A DNA stretch of 7,170 nt from Pseudomonadota bacterium (GCA_023442215.1 JAEZMP010000197.1:1-7170); one strand, 5' to 3'; shown: positions 1 to 6,049, counted from the first letter of the stretch. Translations and numbers: made by a program. Notes: a model not told the origin generated them from the sequence alone.

Positions 1-576
1 GCGCAGGCCATGGACGTAATCGAGCGCCTCGGGCGAGGAGATCGCGATCTGGCCGGCGCCCTCGCGCCCGACGAAGCCGTCGGACGACATGGCCATCTTC
101 AGCCGGACATGTGGACGGCCGTCGCGCACGCGGCGGATGTGGCCGGCGTGGTCGCGCGCGGCTTCCTCGGCGAGGATGCCGGTGACGACCTCGATGCCGG
201 CCTCGCGCAGGATGGCGTGGCCCTGGCCCGCCACGAGCGGGTTCGGGTCCTCGATCGCCGTCACCACCCGCGCGATGCCCGCGTCGCGGAGCGCGACCGC
301 GCACGGGCCGGTGCGGCCCTGGTGGCTGCAGGGCTCCAGCGTGACATAGGCGGTGGCGCCGCGGGCGGCGTCGCCGGCTTCGGCAAGCGCGAGGGGTTCG
401 GCGTGCGGGCGTCCGCCCGGCGCGGTGACGCCGCGGCCGATCACGGTCGGGCCGGCGCCGTCGTCGCGGGTGACGATCGCGCCGACGGACGGGTTGGGCC
501 AGGTATGGCCGGCATTGCGGCGGCCGATGGAAAGCGCCGCCGCCATGAAGCGACGATCGAGTTCAGGCGATTGCAT
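1..576 (-). CDS. ribD: Bifunctional diaminohydroxyphosphoribosylaminopyrimidine deaminase / 5-amino-6-(5-phosphoribosylamino)uracil reductase RibD (partial, C-terminus missing)
   Basis: RibD catalyses two consecutive cytoplasmic steps of riboflavin synthesis: zinc-dependent deamination of the pyrimidine ring, then NADPH-dependent reduction of the ribosyl side chain. Reading the minus strand from the ATG at 576 gives 192 codons open to the window edge. The N-terminal deaminase domain is complete (about residues 1-140). It has the substrate-site stretch WPNPSVG (26-32), the zinc motif HAE (58-60), and PC...GRTGPC with cysteines 83 and 92; the catalytic glutamate is E60. The usual form is GRTPPC, so glycine replaces one proline here. 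The reductase domain begins near residue 150 with GRPHVRLKMAMSSDG and is cut after about 40 residues. The start is the first ATG before the conserved domain; a weak GAGG lies about 12 bases upstream. It lies downstream of nrdR across a hairpin-rich 236-base gap, so it may have its own promoter. Confidence 0.95.
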   Translation of the reverse strand, partial: MQSPELDRRFMAAALSIGRRNAGHTWPNPSVGAIVTRDDGAGPTVIGRGVTAPGGRPHAEPLALAEAGDAARGATAYVTLEPCSHQGRTGPCAVALRDAGIARVVTAIEDPNPLVAGQGHAILREAGIEVVTGILAEEAARDHAGHIRRVRDGRPHVRLKMAMSSDGFVGREGAGQIAISSPEALDYVHGLR

Positions 577-625
577 CGCGGCGTCGGCCCTCGTCCGGAA
601 CGCCCGCTCCCGCCGCGGCGGGGGG

Positions 626-656
626 CGTTCGAGTGTCTGGCGAGGCCGCTCGAACG
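626..656 (-). repeat. 8-base inverted repeat in the ribD leader
   Basis: CGTTCGAG (626-633) and CTCGAACG (649-656) are perfect inverted copies separated by 15 bases, about 50 bases upstream of the ribD start. It could be an operator for a dimeric regulator or an RNA hairpin in the ribD leader. A 14-base perfect palindrome (CCCGCCGCGGCGGG, 609-622) lies beside it, but in such GC-rich DNA that alone means little. Confidence 0.4.
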
Positions 657-708
657 TCGGAGGGTCCGCCGAGTAAAAGCGCGAAACGAAAAGACTTTTA
701 ATCTGCTT

Positions 709-751
709 AAAACTGTCGGGAACAGTCACCGGGCCTCGCTGGGAGGCCCGG
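709..751 (-). terminator. Candidate terminator after nrdR (two tandem hairpins)
   Basis: A perfect 9-base stem (CCGGGCCTC at 729-737, GAGGCCCGG at 743-751, loop of 5) is followed on the minus strand by a second 5-base hairpin (ACTGT/ACAGT, 712-726). That hairpin ends in a short T run (TTTT, 712-709). It lies about 60 bases past the nrdR stop. The T run is short and sits after the weaker hairpin, so termination may be partial; the strong hairpin could instead protect the 3' end. Confidence 0.5.
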
Positions 752-812
752 CGCAGTCATTCCCGATTGTCGTCGGCTGGCAATACCAGCATGGCCTCAA
801 TCCGGCGGGGCG

Positions 813-1274
813 TCAATCGTCGCCCCGCGGAACGAACTCCTCGAGGAAGGCGCCGAAGTCCTTCGCCTCGCGGAAGTCGCGGTAGACGGACGCGAAGCGG
901 ACGTAGGCGACATCGTCGACCGCCCGCAGCGCTTCCATCACCATCAGCCCGATCTGTTCGGAGGTGACTTCGTTCTCGCCGAGGCTTTCGAGCCGGCGCA
1001 CCACACCCGACACCATCTGCTCGACGCGCTCGGCATCGACCGGCCGCTTGCGCAGCGCGGTCAGGACCGAACGCATCAGCTTCTCGCGGTCGAACGGCAC
1101 GCGACGGCCGGAGCGCTTCAGGACCGTGAGCTCGCGCAGCTGCACGCGCTCGAAGGTCGTGAAGCGTCCGCCGCAGGTGACGCACACCCGCCGGCGACGG
1201 ATCGCGGCGCCATCCTCGCTGGGCCGCGAATCCTTCACCTGGGTGTCGTCACCGCCGCAATAGGGGCACCGCAT
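813..1274 (-). CDS. nrdR: Transcriptional repressor NrdR
   Basis: NrdR is a nucleotide-sensing repressor that binds NrdR boxes upstream of ribonucleotide reductase genes and so matches deoxynucleotide supply to demand. The 153-residue product has the family's usual length and layout. An N-terminal zinc ribbon has cysteines 3, 6, 31 and 34 (CPYC and CVTC), and the conserved DSRPSEDGAAIRRRR basic stretch (15-29) lies between them. An ATP-cone domain follows (about 49-139), starting VLKRSGRRVPFDREKL. The ATG at 1274 is supported by GGAG five bases upstream, which sits directly after the glyA stop codon. The gap to glyA is only 10 bases, pointing to co-transcription and probable translational coupling. 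The glyA-nrdR pairing recurs in alphaproteobacteria. I saw no NrdR box in this window, so its targets lie elsewhere. Confidence 0.97.
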   Translation of the reverse strand: MRCPYCGGDDTQVKDSRPSEDGAAIRRRRVCVTCGGRFTTFERVQLRELTVLKRSGRRVPFDREKLMRSVLTALRKRPVDAERVEQMVSGVVRRLESLGENEVTSEQIGLMVMEALRAVDDVAYVRFASVYRDFREAKDFGAFLEEFVPRGDD

Positions 1275-1279
1275 CGGAT

Positions 1280-1283
1280 CTCC
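1280..1283 (-). promoter_or_regulatory. Ribosome binding site of nrdR
   Basis: GGAG on the minus strand is five bases from the nrdR ATG (1274) and one base after the glyA TGA (1287-1285). Ribosomes ending glyA would stop on top of it, which favours coupled translation of the pair. Confidence 0.7.
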
Positions 1284-1284
1284 G

Positions 1285-2592
1285 TCAGCGGTAGAGCGGG
1301 AAGCGGGCGACCAGTGCAGCGACCTCGTTGCGCACCTTGCCTTCGACCAGCGAGTCCTCCTCGGCGCCCTTCTGCGACAGCGCGCCGAGCACCTCGGCGA
1401 TCATGTCGCCGATCTGGCGGAATTCCGCCACGCCGAAGCCGCGGGTGGTGCCGGCCGGGGTGCCGAGACGGATGCCCGAGGTCACGAACGGCTTCTCCGG
1501 ATCGTAGGGGATGCCGTTCTTGTTGCAGGTGAGGTGCGCGCGGCCGAGGGCGATCTCCGAGACCTTGCCGGTCAGCGACTTCGGCCGCAGGTCGACCAGC
1601 ATCAGGTGCGTGTCGGTGCCGCCGGAGACGATGCGGAAGCCGTGGCCGGCGAGGGTTTCGGCGAGCGCCTTGGCATTGGTGACGACGTTCGCGGCATAGG
1701 TCTTGAACGAGGGCTGCAGCGCCTCGCCGAACGCCACCGCCTTGGCGGCGATGACGTGCATCAGCGGCCCGCCCTGCAGGCCCGGGAACACCGCCGAGTT
1801 GATCTTCTTGGCCAGCGCCTCGTCGTTGGTCAGCACCATGCCGCCGCGCGGACCGCGCAGTGTCTTGTGGGTGGTGGTGGTGACGACGTGGGCGTGCTCC
1901 ATCGGGTTCGGATGCACGCCGCCGGCGACGAGGCCGGCGAAGTGGGCCATGTCGACCATGAACAGCGCGCCGATCTCGTCGGCGATGGCGCGGATGCGCG
2001 CGAAGTCGATCACGCGCGGATAGGCCGAGCCGCCGGCAATGATGAGCTTCGGCTTCTCGGTACGGGCGAGGTGCGCGATCTCTTCGTAATCGATCAGTTC
2101 GTCGTCGCGGCGCACGTGATAGGGCACCGGGCGGAACCACTTGCCGGAGAGATTGACCGGCGAGCCGTGGGTGAGATGCCCGCCCGCGGCGAGGTCGAGG
2201 CCGAGGAAGGCGTCGCCCGGCTGGAGCGCGGCGAGGAACACGGTCTGATTCGCCTGGGCGCCCGAGTGCGGCTGCACGTTGGCGAACTTCGCGCCGAACA
2301 GCTTGCAGGCGCGCTCGATCGCGAGCGATTCGGCGATGTCGACGAACTGGCAGCCGCCGTAATAGCGCTTACCCGGATAACCCTCGGCATATTTGTTGGT
2401 CAGGACCGAACCCTGGGCCTCGAGCACCGCCTTGGAGACGATGTTCTCGGAAGCGATCAGTTCGATTTCCTCGCGCTGGCGACCGAGCTCGTGCTCGATG
2501 GCGCCGAACAGTTCCGGATCGGACTCGGCGAGCGAACGGGTGAAGAAATCGGCTTCGGCCGCCTGGGCGGCCTTTTCGGTCACGATGGCCAT
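1285..2592 (-). CDS. glyA: Serine hydroxymethyltransferase GlyA
   Basis: This PLP enzyme interconverts serine and glycine, passing the one-carbon unit to tetrahydrofolate. It is the main cytoplasmic source of methylene-THF for purine, thymidylate and methionine synthesis. The product is 435 residues, slightly longer than the E. coli enzyme because of an N-terminal extension. Visible landmarks are ELIASEN (44-50), the YAEGYPGKRYYGG substrate loop (68-80), VQPHSGAQAN (106-115), and the cofactor-contacting aspartate and histidine in VDMAHFAG (D214, H217). The Schiff-base lysine K243 is in VVTTTTHKTLRGPRGG, and the carboxylate-binding arginine is R375 in TSGIRLGTPA. The frame stays open far upstream, but the ATG at 2592 (MAIVTEK) is the first sensible start; upstream codons do not resemble the family. 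Its ribosome-binding site is weak (TTGGGG). Its leader looks structured (see 2645-2723). It heads the glyA-nrdR unit. Confidence 0.98.
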   Translation of the reverse strand: MAIVTEKAAQAAEADFFTRSLAESDPELFGAIEHELGRQREEIELIASENIVSKAVLEAQGSVLTNKYAEGYPGKRYYGGCQFVDIAESLAIERACKLFGAKFANVQPHSGAQANQTVFLAALQPGDAFLGLDLAAGGHLTHGSPVNLSGKWFRPVPYHVRRDDELIDYEEIAHLARTEKPKLIIAGGSAYPRVIDFARIRAIADEIGALFMVDMAHFAGLVAGGVHPNPMEHAHVVTTTTHKTLRGPRGGMVLTNDEALAKKINSAVFPGLQGGPLMHVIAAKAVAFGEALQPSFKTYAANVVTNAKALAETLAGHGFRIVSGGTDTHLMLVDLRPKSLTGKVSEIALGRAHLTCNKNGIPYDPEKPFVTSGIRLGTPAGTTRGFGVAEFRQIGDMIAEVLGALSQKGAEEDSLVEGKVRNEVAALVARFPLYR

Positions 2593-2644
2593 TGGTGCAT
2601 ACCCCAACAAATGGGACTTCGGGCAAGTGGTGCGGCGCGCATCG

Positions 2645-2666
2645 CAAATAAAACCGGCATCGCCGG
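2645..2666 (-). terminator. Terminator-like hairpin in the glyA leader (attenuator candidate)
   Basis: On the minus strand, CCGGC-GAT-GCCGG (2666-2654) is followed at once by TTTTATTTG (2653-2645), the form of a small intrinsic terminator. It lies between the candidate glyA promoter and the glyA start, about 53 bases before the ATG, so it would act within the leader. The stem has only five base pairs and a three-base loop, so strength is doubtful. Confidence 0.4.
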
Positions 2667-2679
2667 AAGCGAAACGAGC

Positions 2680-2723
2680 GAAGCGGCGCCAAGGCCCGCA
2701 TGGCAGGTCTTCGACGCCGCTTC
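2680..2723 (-). repeat. 9-base-pair stem-loop in the glyA leader
   Basis: On the minus strand GAAGCGGCG (2723-2715) can pair perfectly with CGCCGCTTC (2688-2680) around a 26-base loop. It would begin about seven bases after the predicted transcription start and precede the terminator-like hairpin. That order resembles a leader RNA with a regulatory platform. I do not recognise it as a known riboswitch class. Confidence 0.4.
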
Positions 2724-2736
2724 TCACCGCGCGCGG

Positions 2737-2764
2737 AATTAGCACACCTCGCCCACCGCGCCAA
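2737..2764 (-). promoter_or_regulatory. Candidate sigma-70-type promoter of glyA
   Basis: On the minus strand TTGGCG (2764-2759) and CTAATT (2742-2737) are separated by 16 bases. Transcription would start near 2730, giving a leader of about 138 bases. The -35 matches the alphaproteobacterial TTGRC-like pattern moderately, and the -10 is one of few AT-rich hexamers nearby. Confidence 0.4.
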
Positions 2765-2800
2765 GCTTGCCGGGCCTGTAGCGTCGTCGCAGGGGGTGGC

Positions 2801-2816
2801 GCCGGCCGCCGCCGGC
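2801..2816. repeat. GC-rich hairpin GCCGGC-CGCC-GCCGGC
   Basis: A perfect 6-base stem with a 4-base loop lies upstream of both divergent promoters. It has no T run on either side, so it is not a terminator. Such hairpins are frequent by chance in this composition. Confidence 0.3.
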
Positions 2817-2832
2817 ACGGGCGGGAGGCCGC

Positions 2833-2876
2833 CTCGACGTGACCTCGACGCGACATGGACGTGACATGGACGCCGC
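2833..2876. repeat. Four tandem 11-base direct repeats
   Basis: Consecutive units read CTCGACGTGAC, CTCGACGCGAC, ATGGACGTGAC and ATGGACGCCGC. The first three share GACGYGAC; the fourth is diverged at its end. The 11-base period is close to one DNA helical turn, so a protein bound to the shared core would sit on one face of the helix. The array lies about 58 bases upstream of the candidate hppA -35 and about 69 bases behind the glyA -35. It could serve either gene, or be a chance expansion. Confidence 0.7.
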
Positions 2877-2934
2877 GCGAAGGCCGGCCGGACGAAAACG
2901 AGGCACGCAAATCTTCGATGTCGGACAAGTTTTC

Positions 2935-2962
2935 TTGACGAAATCCGGCACGGGCGTACCGT
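2935..2962 (+). promoter_or_regulatory. Candidate promoter of hppA
   Basis: CTTGACG supplies a good -35 (TTGACG, 2935-2940), followed after 16 bases by TACCGT (2957-2962) as a weak -10. Transcription would begin near 2969, leaving a leader of about 115 bases before the hppA start. The -35 is convincing; the -10 is not strong. Confidence 0.45.
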
Positions 2963-3073
2963 CATCGGGCGGCGACCTCTGCCGGACACCGGCGAGATGC
3001 CGAGAACAAGAAGAACAGTGCGGAAGAACAGAGGCGCGGCGACGGCCTCGGGCCGGACGGAACTGCGCCCTTC

Positions 3074-3079
3074 GGGAGG
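3074..3079 (+). promoter_or_regulatory. Ribosome binding site of hppA
   Basis: GGGAGG lies four bases before the ATG at 3084. It decides the start against an in-frame ATG at 2997, which lacks a proper site and would add 29 basic, non-conserved residues. Confidence 0.8.
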
Positions 3080-3083
3080 TCTT

Positions 3084-5204
3084 ATGGGTGCGCTTGGTTT
3101 CGTTGTCCTCGGTGGGCTTTTGTCCATCGTCTATGGTGCGTGGGCGATCCGGTCGGTCATGGCGGCCGACGCCGGCACGGCAAGAATGCAGGAGATCGCC
3201 GCGGCGATCCGCGAAGGCGCGGAGGCCTATCTGAGCCGCCAGTACACCACCATCGCGGTGGTGGGCGTCGTCATCTTCCTTCTGTTCGGCTTCCTGATGT
3301 CGTGGTCGGTCGCGATCGGGTTCGCGTTCGGCGCGCTGCTTTCGGCGGCCGCCGGCTATATCGGCATGCTGGTCTCCGTGCGCGCCAACGTGCGCACCGC
3401 CCAGGCCGCCACGCGCAGCCTCGCCGCGGGGCTCGACATCGCGTTCAAGTCCGGCGCGGTCACCGGAATGCTCGTCGCGGGCCTGGCGCTGCTCGGGGTC
3501 TCGATCTATTTCGCGGTGATGATGGGCGTCGCCGGCCACGCGCCGGGCGACCGCGAGGTGGTGAACGCCCTCGTCGCCCTCGGCTTCGGCGCCTCGCTGA
3601 TCTCGATCTTCGCCCGTCTCGGCGGCGGCATCTTCACCAAGGGCGCGGATGTCGGCGGCGATCTCGTCGGCAAGGTCGAGGCCGGCATTCCGGAGGACGA
3701 TCCCCGCAACCCCGCCACCATCGCCGACAATGTGGGCGACAATGTCGGCGACTGCGCCGGCATGGCCGCCGACCTGTTCGAGACCTATGCGGTCACCATC
3801 GTCGCCACCATGGTGCTCGGCTCGATCTACTTCGCCGGCACCGATCTCGTCTACCGGGTGATGCTCTATCCGCTCACCATCGGCGCCGCGTGCGTGGTGA
3901 CGTCGATCATCGGCACCTTCTTCGTGCGGCTCGGCGCCTCGCAGTCGATCATGGGCGCGCTCTACAAGGGCTTCATCGCTACCGCGCTCTTGTCGCTGGT
4001 GGCGCTGCTGCCGGTCACCGCGGCGGTGTTCGGCGGGCTTTCGGTCGATCTCGCCATCGGCGACAAGCATTTCACGCCGCTGTCGCTGTTCTTCTGCGGC
4101 GTCACCGGGCTCGCGGTGACCGGGCTCATCGTCTGGATCACGGAATATTATACCGGCACAGGCTTCCGGCCGGTGCGCTCCATCGCCAGAGCCTCCGTCA
4201 CGGGCCACGGCACCAACGTCATCCAGGGCCTTGCGGTGTCGCTGGAGGCGACCGCGCTGCCGGCCCTCGTCATCGTGGTCGGCATCATCGTCGCCAACGC
4301 CTTCGCCGGGCTGTTCGGCATCGCCATCGCGGTGACGACCATGCTCGCGCTCGCCGGCATGGTGGTGGCGCTCGATGCCTTCGGGCCGGTCACCGACAAT
4401 GCCGGCGGCATCGCGGAAATGGCGGATCTGCCGCCCTCCGTCCGCGTCTCCACCGACGCGCTCGACGCGGTCGGCAACACCACCAAGGCGATCACCAAGG
4501 GCTATGCCATCGGCTCGGCCGGGCTCGGCGCGCTGGTGCTGTTCGCCGCCTACACCGAGGACCTGCGCTTCTTCTCGGCCAACGCGGCGCAGCACCCCTA
4601 TTTTGCCACCGTCGGCCCGATCGACTTCGCGTTGTCGAACCCGTTCGTGGTCGTCGGGCTGTTCCTCGGCGGTCTGCTGCCGTTCCTGTTCGGCGGCATC
4701 GCCATGACGGCGGTCGGCCGCGCCGCCGGTGCGGTGGTGGAGGAGGTGCGCCGGCAGTTCCGGGAAAAGCCGGGCATCATGGCCGGAACGGACCGGCCGG
4801 ACTATGGCCGCGCGGTGGACATGCTCACCCGGGCGGCGATCCGCGAGATGATCGTGCCGTCGCTGCTGCCGGTGCTGTCGCCGATCGTGTTCTATTTCGT
4901 GATCGAGGCCATCGCCGGGCGGGCGAATGCTTTCGCCGCGCTGGGCGCGATGCTGCTCGGCGTCATCGTCACCGGGCTGTTCGTGGCGATCTCCATGACC
5001 GCCGGCGGCGGCGCGTGGGACAACGCCAAGAAATATATCGAGGACGGCCACCACGGCGGCAAGGGATCGGACGCCCACAAGGCGGCCGTCACCGGCGATA
5101 CCGTCGGCGATCCCTATAAGGACACCGCCGGGCCCGCCATCAACCCGATGATCAAGATCACCAACATCGTCGCGCTGCTGCTGCTGGCCGCGCTCGCGCA
5201 CTGA
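3084..5204 (+). CDS. hppA: K+-insensitive membrane-bound proton-translocating pyrophosphatase
   Basis: This inner-membrane enzyme hydrolyses pyrophosphate to two phosphates and pumps protons, recovering energy from biosynthetic by-product PPi. The 706-residue protein is almost wholly hydrophobic segments joined by conserved acidic loops, as expected for a family with about 16 membrane helices. The pyrophosphate site shows DVGGDLVGKVEAGIPEDDP (189-207; D193 and K197 are key) and DNVGDNVGDCAGMAADLFETY (215-235). A second acidic loop contains ALDAFGPVTDNAGGIAEMAD. The motif GNTTKAITKGYAIGSA carries lysine at residue 468, where K+-dependent enzymes have alanine, so this is assigned to the K+-independent subclass. 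The C-terminal loop GDTVGDPYKDTAGPAINPMIK is intact. The start follows a strong GGGAGG site. The gene stands alone, diverging from glyA and converging on bamE. Proton rather than sodium pumping is inferred from the subclass. Confidence 0.98.
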   Translation: MGALGFVVLGGLLSIVYGAWAIRSVMAADAGTARMQEIAAAIREGAEAYLSRQYTTIAVVGVVIFLLFGFLMSWSVAIGFAFGALLSAAAGYIGMLVSVRANVRTAQAATRSLAAGLDIAFKSGAVTGMLVAGLALLGVSIYFAVMMGVAGHAPGDREVVNALVALGFGASLISIFARLGGGIFTKGADVGGDLVGKVEAGIPEDDPRNPATIADNVGDNVGDCAGMAADLFETYAVTIVATMVLGSIYFAGTDLVYRVMLYPLTIGAACVVTSIIGTFFVRLGASQSIMGALYKGFIATALLSLVALLPVTAAVFGGLSVDLAIGDKHFTPLSLFFCGVTGLAVTGLIVWITEYYTGTGFRPVRSIARASVTGHGTNVIQGLAVSLEATALPALVIVVGIIVANAFAGLFGIAIAVTTMLALAGMVVALDAFGPVTDNAGGIAEMADLPPSVRVSTDALDAVGNTTKAITKGYAIGSAGLGALVLFAAYTEDLRFFSANAAQHPYFATVGPIDFALSNPFVVVGLFLGGLLPFLFGGIAMTAVGRAAGAVVEEVRRQFREKPGIMAGTDRPDYGRAVDMLTRAAIREMIVPSLLPVLSPIVFYFVIEAIAGRANAFAALGAMLLGVIVTGLFVAISMTAGGGAWDNAKKYIEDGHHGGKGSDAHKAAVTGDTVGDPYKDTAGPAINPMIKITNIVALLLLAALAH

Positions 5205-5211
5205 CCGGGCA

Positions 5212-5235
5212 GGGCGCCGCCATAAGGGGGCGCCC
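5212..5235 (+). terminator. Hairpin just after hppA
   Basis: GGGCGCC (5212-5218) and GGCGCCC (5229-5235) form a 7-base stem with a 10-base loop, eight bases past the hppA stop. No T run follows, so it may stabilise the 3' end or act with the larger hairpin at 5251-5288. Confidence 0.45.
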
Positions 5236-5250
5236 GCCTTCATCCATCCC

Positions 5251-5288
5251 GCCGGCAGGCTTCGGTCCGATGACCGAGGCCCGCCGGC
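5251..5288. terminator. Strong bidirectional hairpin between convergent hppA and bamE
   Basis: Arms GCCGGCAGGCTTCGGTC (5251-5267) and GACCGAGGCCCGCCGGC (5272-5288) pair over 17 positions around a 4-base loop. On either strand there is one mismatch and one G-U pair. It lies 46 bases past the hppA stop and 26 bases past the bamE stop, the expected place for a shared terminator. Neither side has a T run, so it is not a classical intrinsic terminator. Confidence 0.6.
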
Positions 5289-5314
5289 GGTGATCGTCTG
5301 CCTTGATGGCGACC

Positions 5315-5872
5315 TTACTTGTTGAGCGACGGGCCGATCTGCGTCGCGCCCTTGAAGATCTGGCCGATGAAGCCGTAATCGGCGCCGCCGGTGTGGGTCT
5401 TCTTGGCGATGAAATCGAACACCTTGCCGTCCTTGAGGCCGTAATCGGCGATGCTCTCGACGGTGCCGTCCTTGGTGAAATAGACGGCGATGACGCGCTG
5501 GTCGATCACCTTCGGCCGCTCGAACGCGACCGAACGCAGCGTCTTCTGCGAGATGTAGTAGAACGCCTCGTTGCCGATGGTGCTGGTGGTGGAGGGCGTG
5601 CCGAGCGCCAGCAGCACCTGCTCGCGGCTCGATCCGATCGGCACCTGCGCCAGCGCATCCTCGCCGAGCACGTAGCCGTGGGTGTAGGTCTCGCTGATGC
5701 AGCCGCCGAGGGGCAGCGCGAGCGCGAGGCCCGCGGCGATCAGGCCCGCCATGCCGAGGCCCCTGCCGCGCGATGCATCCGCGCCGTGGGGGCGTTGGCT
5801 CATGTCGAGGGAGCCGGTCGTCTCAAGGGCGCTTTTCATGGCAATCGCTCGCTCGGCATTGGCACGGTACAC
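5315..5872 (-). CDS. bamE: Outer membrane protein assembly factor BamE (SmpA/OmlA lipoprotein)
   Basis: BamE is a small periplasm-facing lipoprotein of the BAM complex, which folds beta-barrel proteins into the outer membrane. A hydrophobic stretch, MAGLIAAGLALALPLGGC, ends in a lipobox cysteine preceded by basic residues. It is followed by the SmpA/OmlA domain: GYVLGEDALAQVPIGSSREQVLLALGTPS, FYYIS, VIAVYF and IADYGLKDGK, ending FIGQIFKGATQIGPSLNK. The start is uncertain. The only strong ribosome-binding site (GGAGGAG, 5885-5879) is six bases before a GTG at 5872, giving 185 residues and lipobox Cys57. In-frame ATGs at 5839 (174 residues, Cys46) and 5803 (162 residues, Cys35) lack good sites, but the latter gives a more normal signal peptide. 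I use the GTG on the strength of its site. The gene diverges from the CBP3-type gene. Confidence 0.9.
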   Translation of the reverse strand: MYRANAERAIAMKSALETTGSLDMSQRPHGADASRGRGLGMAGLIAAGLALALPLGGCISETYTHGYVLGEDALAQVPIGSSREQVLLALGTPSTTSTIGNEAFYYISQKTLRSVAFERPKVIDQRVIAVYFTKDGTVESIADYGLKDGKVFDFIAKKTHTGGADYGFIGQIFKGATQIGPSLNK

Positions 5873-5878
5873 CTTGGG

Positions 5879-5885
5879 CTCCTCC
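5879..5885 (-). promoter_or_regulatory. Strong ribosome binding site before the bamE GTG
   Basis: GGAGGAG on the minus strand is six bases from the GTG at 5872. It is the best site in the bamE upstream region and argues for a start 11 codons before the first ATG, despite the long leader this makes. Confidence 0.55.
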
Positions 5886-6049
5886 AGACAGGCTGTTCGT
5901 CTGCCGCGCGGCGGCTGCGGCGGATGGGATGGACGGTCTTGTCGCCGGTTCCGTCTGCATCCGCGCTGCCTGACGGCCGAACCCGGTGTAGACAAGGACG
6001 CCGCACGGTGCAATCTGGCCGTAACGGGTGCGGCGGCGAAACGTCGGCG

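Larger units (their letters stand above)
577..812. other. nrdR-ribD intergenic region (236 bases, non-coding)
   Basis: No credible gene is present. From the nrdR side the minus strand carries a small hairpin (776-790, GCTGG/CCAGC), a strong hairpin at 729-751 and a short one at 712-726. A locally AT-rich patch (about 671-712) follows, then an 8-base inverted repeat at 626-656. The AT-rich patch is the natural place for a ribD promoter, but I could not assign clear -35 and -10 boxes. I saw no FMN riboswitch (RFN element) consensus in front of ribD. Confidence 0.6.
2593..3083. other. Divergent glyA/hppA control region (491 bases)
   Basis: No convincing gene is present; long frames crossing it are arginine-rich artefacts of high GC. 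From left to right it holds the glyA leader with two stem-loops, a candidate glyA promoter (2737-2764), a GC-rich hairpin (2801-2816), four 11-base direct repeats (2833-2876), a candidate hppA promoter (2935-2962) and an hppA leader of about 110 bases. Confidence 0.65.

Noticed and set aside
577..700. FMN riboswitch before ribD
   Set aside because: None of the conserved RFN blocks could be found in the leader on the minus strand.
10..885. A 291-codon plus-strand frame over ribD and the nrdR end
   Set aside because: It runs antisense to the ribD deaminase domain, whose zinc motifs are intact on the other strand, and crosses the intergenic hairpins.
2369..2701. Arginine-rich upstream frame starting at 2701 on the minus strand, running into glyA out of frame
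   Set aside because: No ribosome-binding site, and most of it overlaps the conserved glyA coding sequence in another frame. I do not consider it a leader peptide.
1534..2742. A 402-codon plus-strand frame opposite glyA
   Set aside because: Antisense to glyA, with repetitive R/E/D/G/V composition and no recognisable domain.
2593..2928. Upstream extension of glyA in the same frame (112 extra codons)
   Set aside because: The extra residues do not resemble serine hydroxymethyltransferase and cross the candidate promoter; the start at 2592 fits the family.
2997..3083. In-frame upstream start for hppA at 2997
   Set aside because: It adds 29 basic residues not typical of the family and has no proper ribosome-binding site, while GGGAGG lies four bases before the ATG at 3084.
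2739..5243. An 834-codon open frame on the minus strand opposite hppA
   Set aside because: It is antisense to a clearly conserved gene, is a low-complexity mix of H, R, D, E and G, and matches no family. Long antisense frames are a routine effect of high GC at third codon positions.
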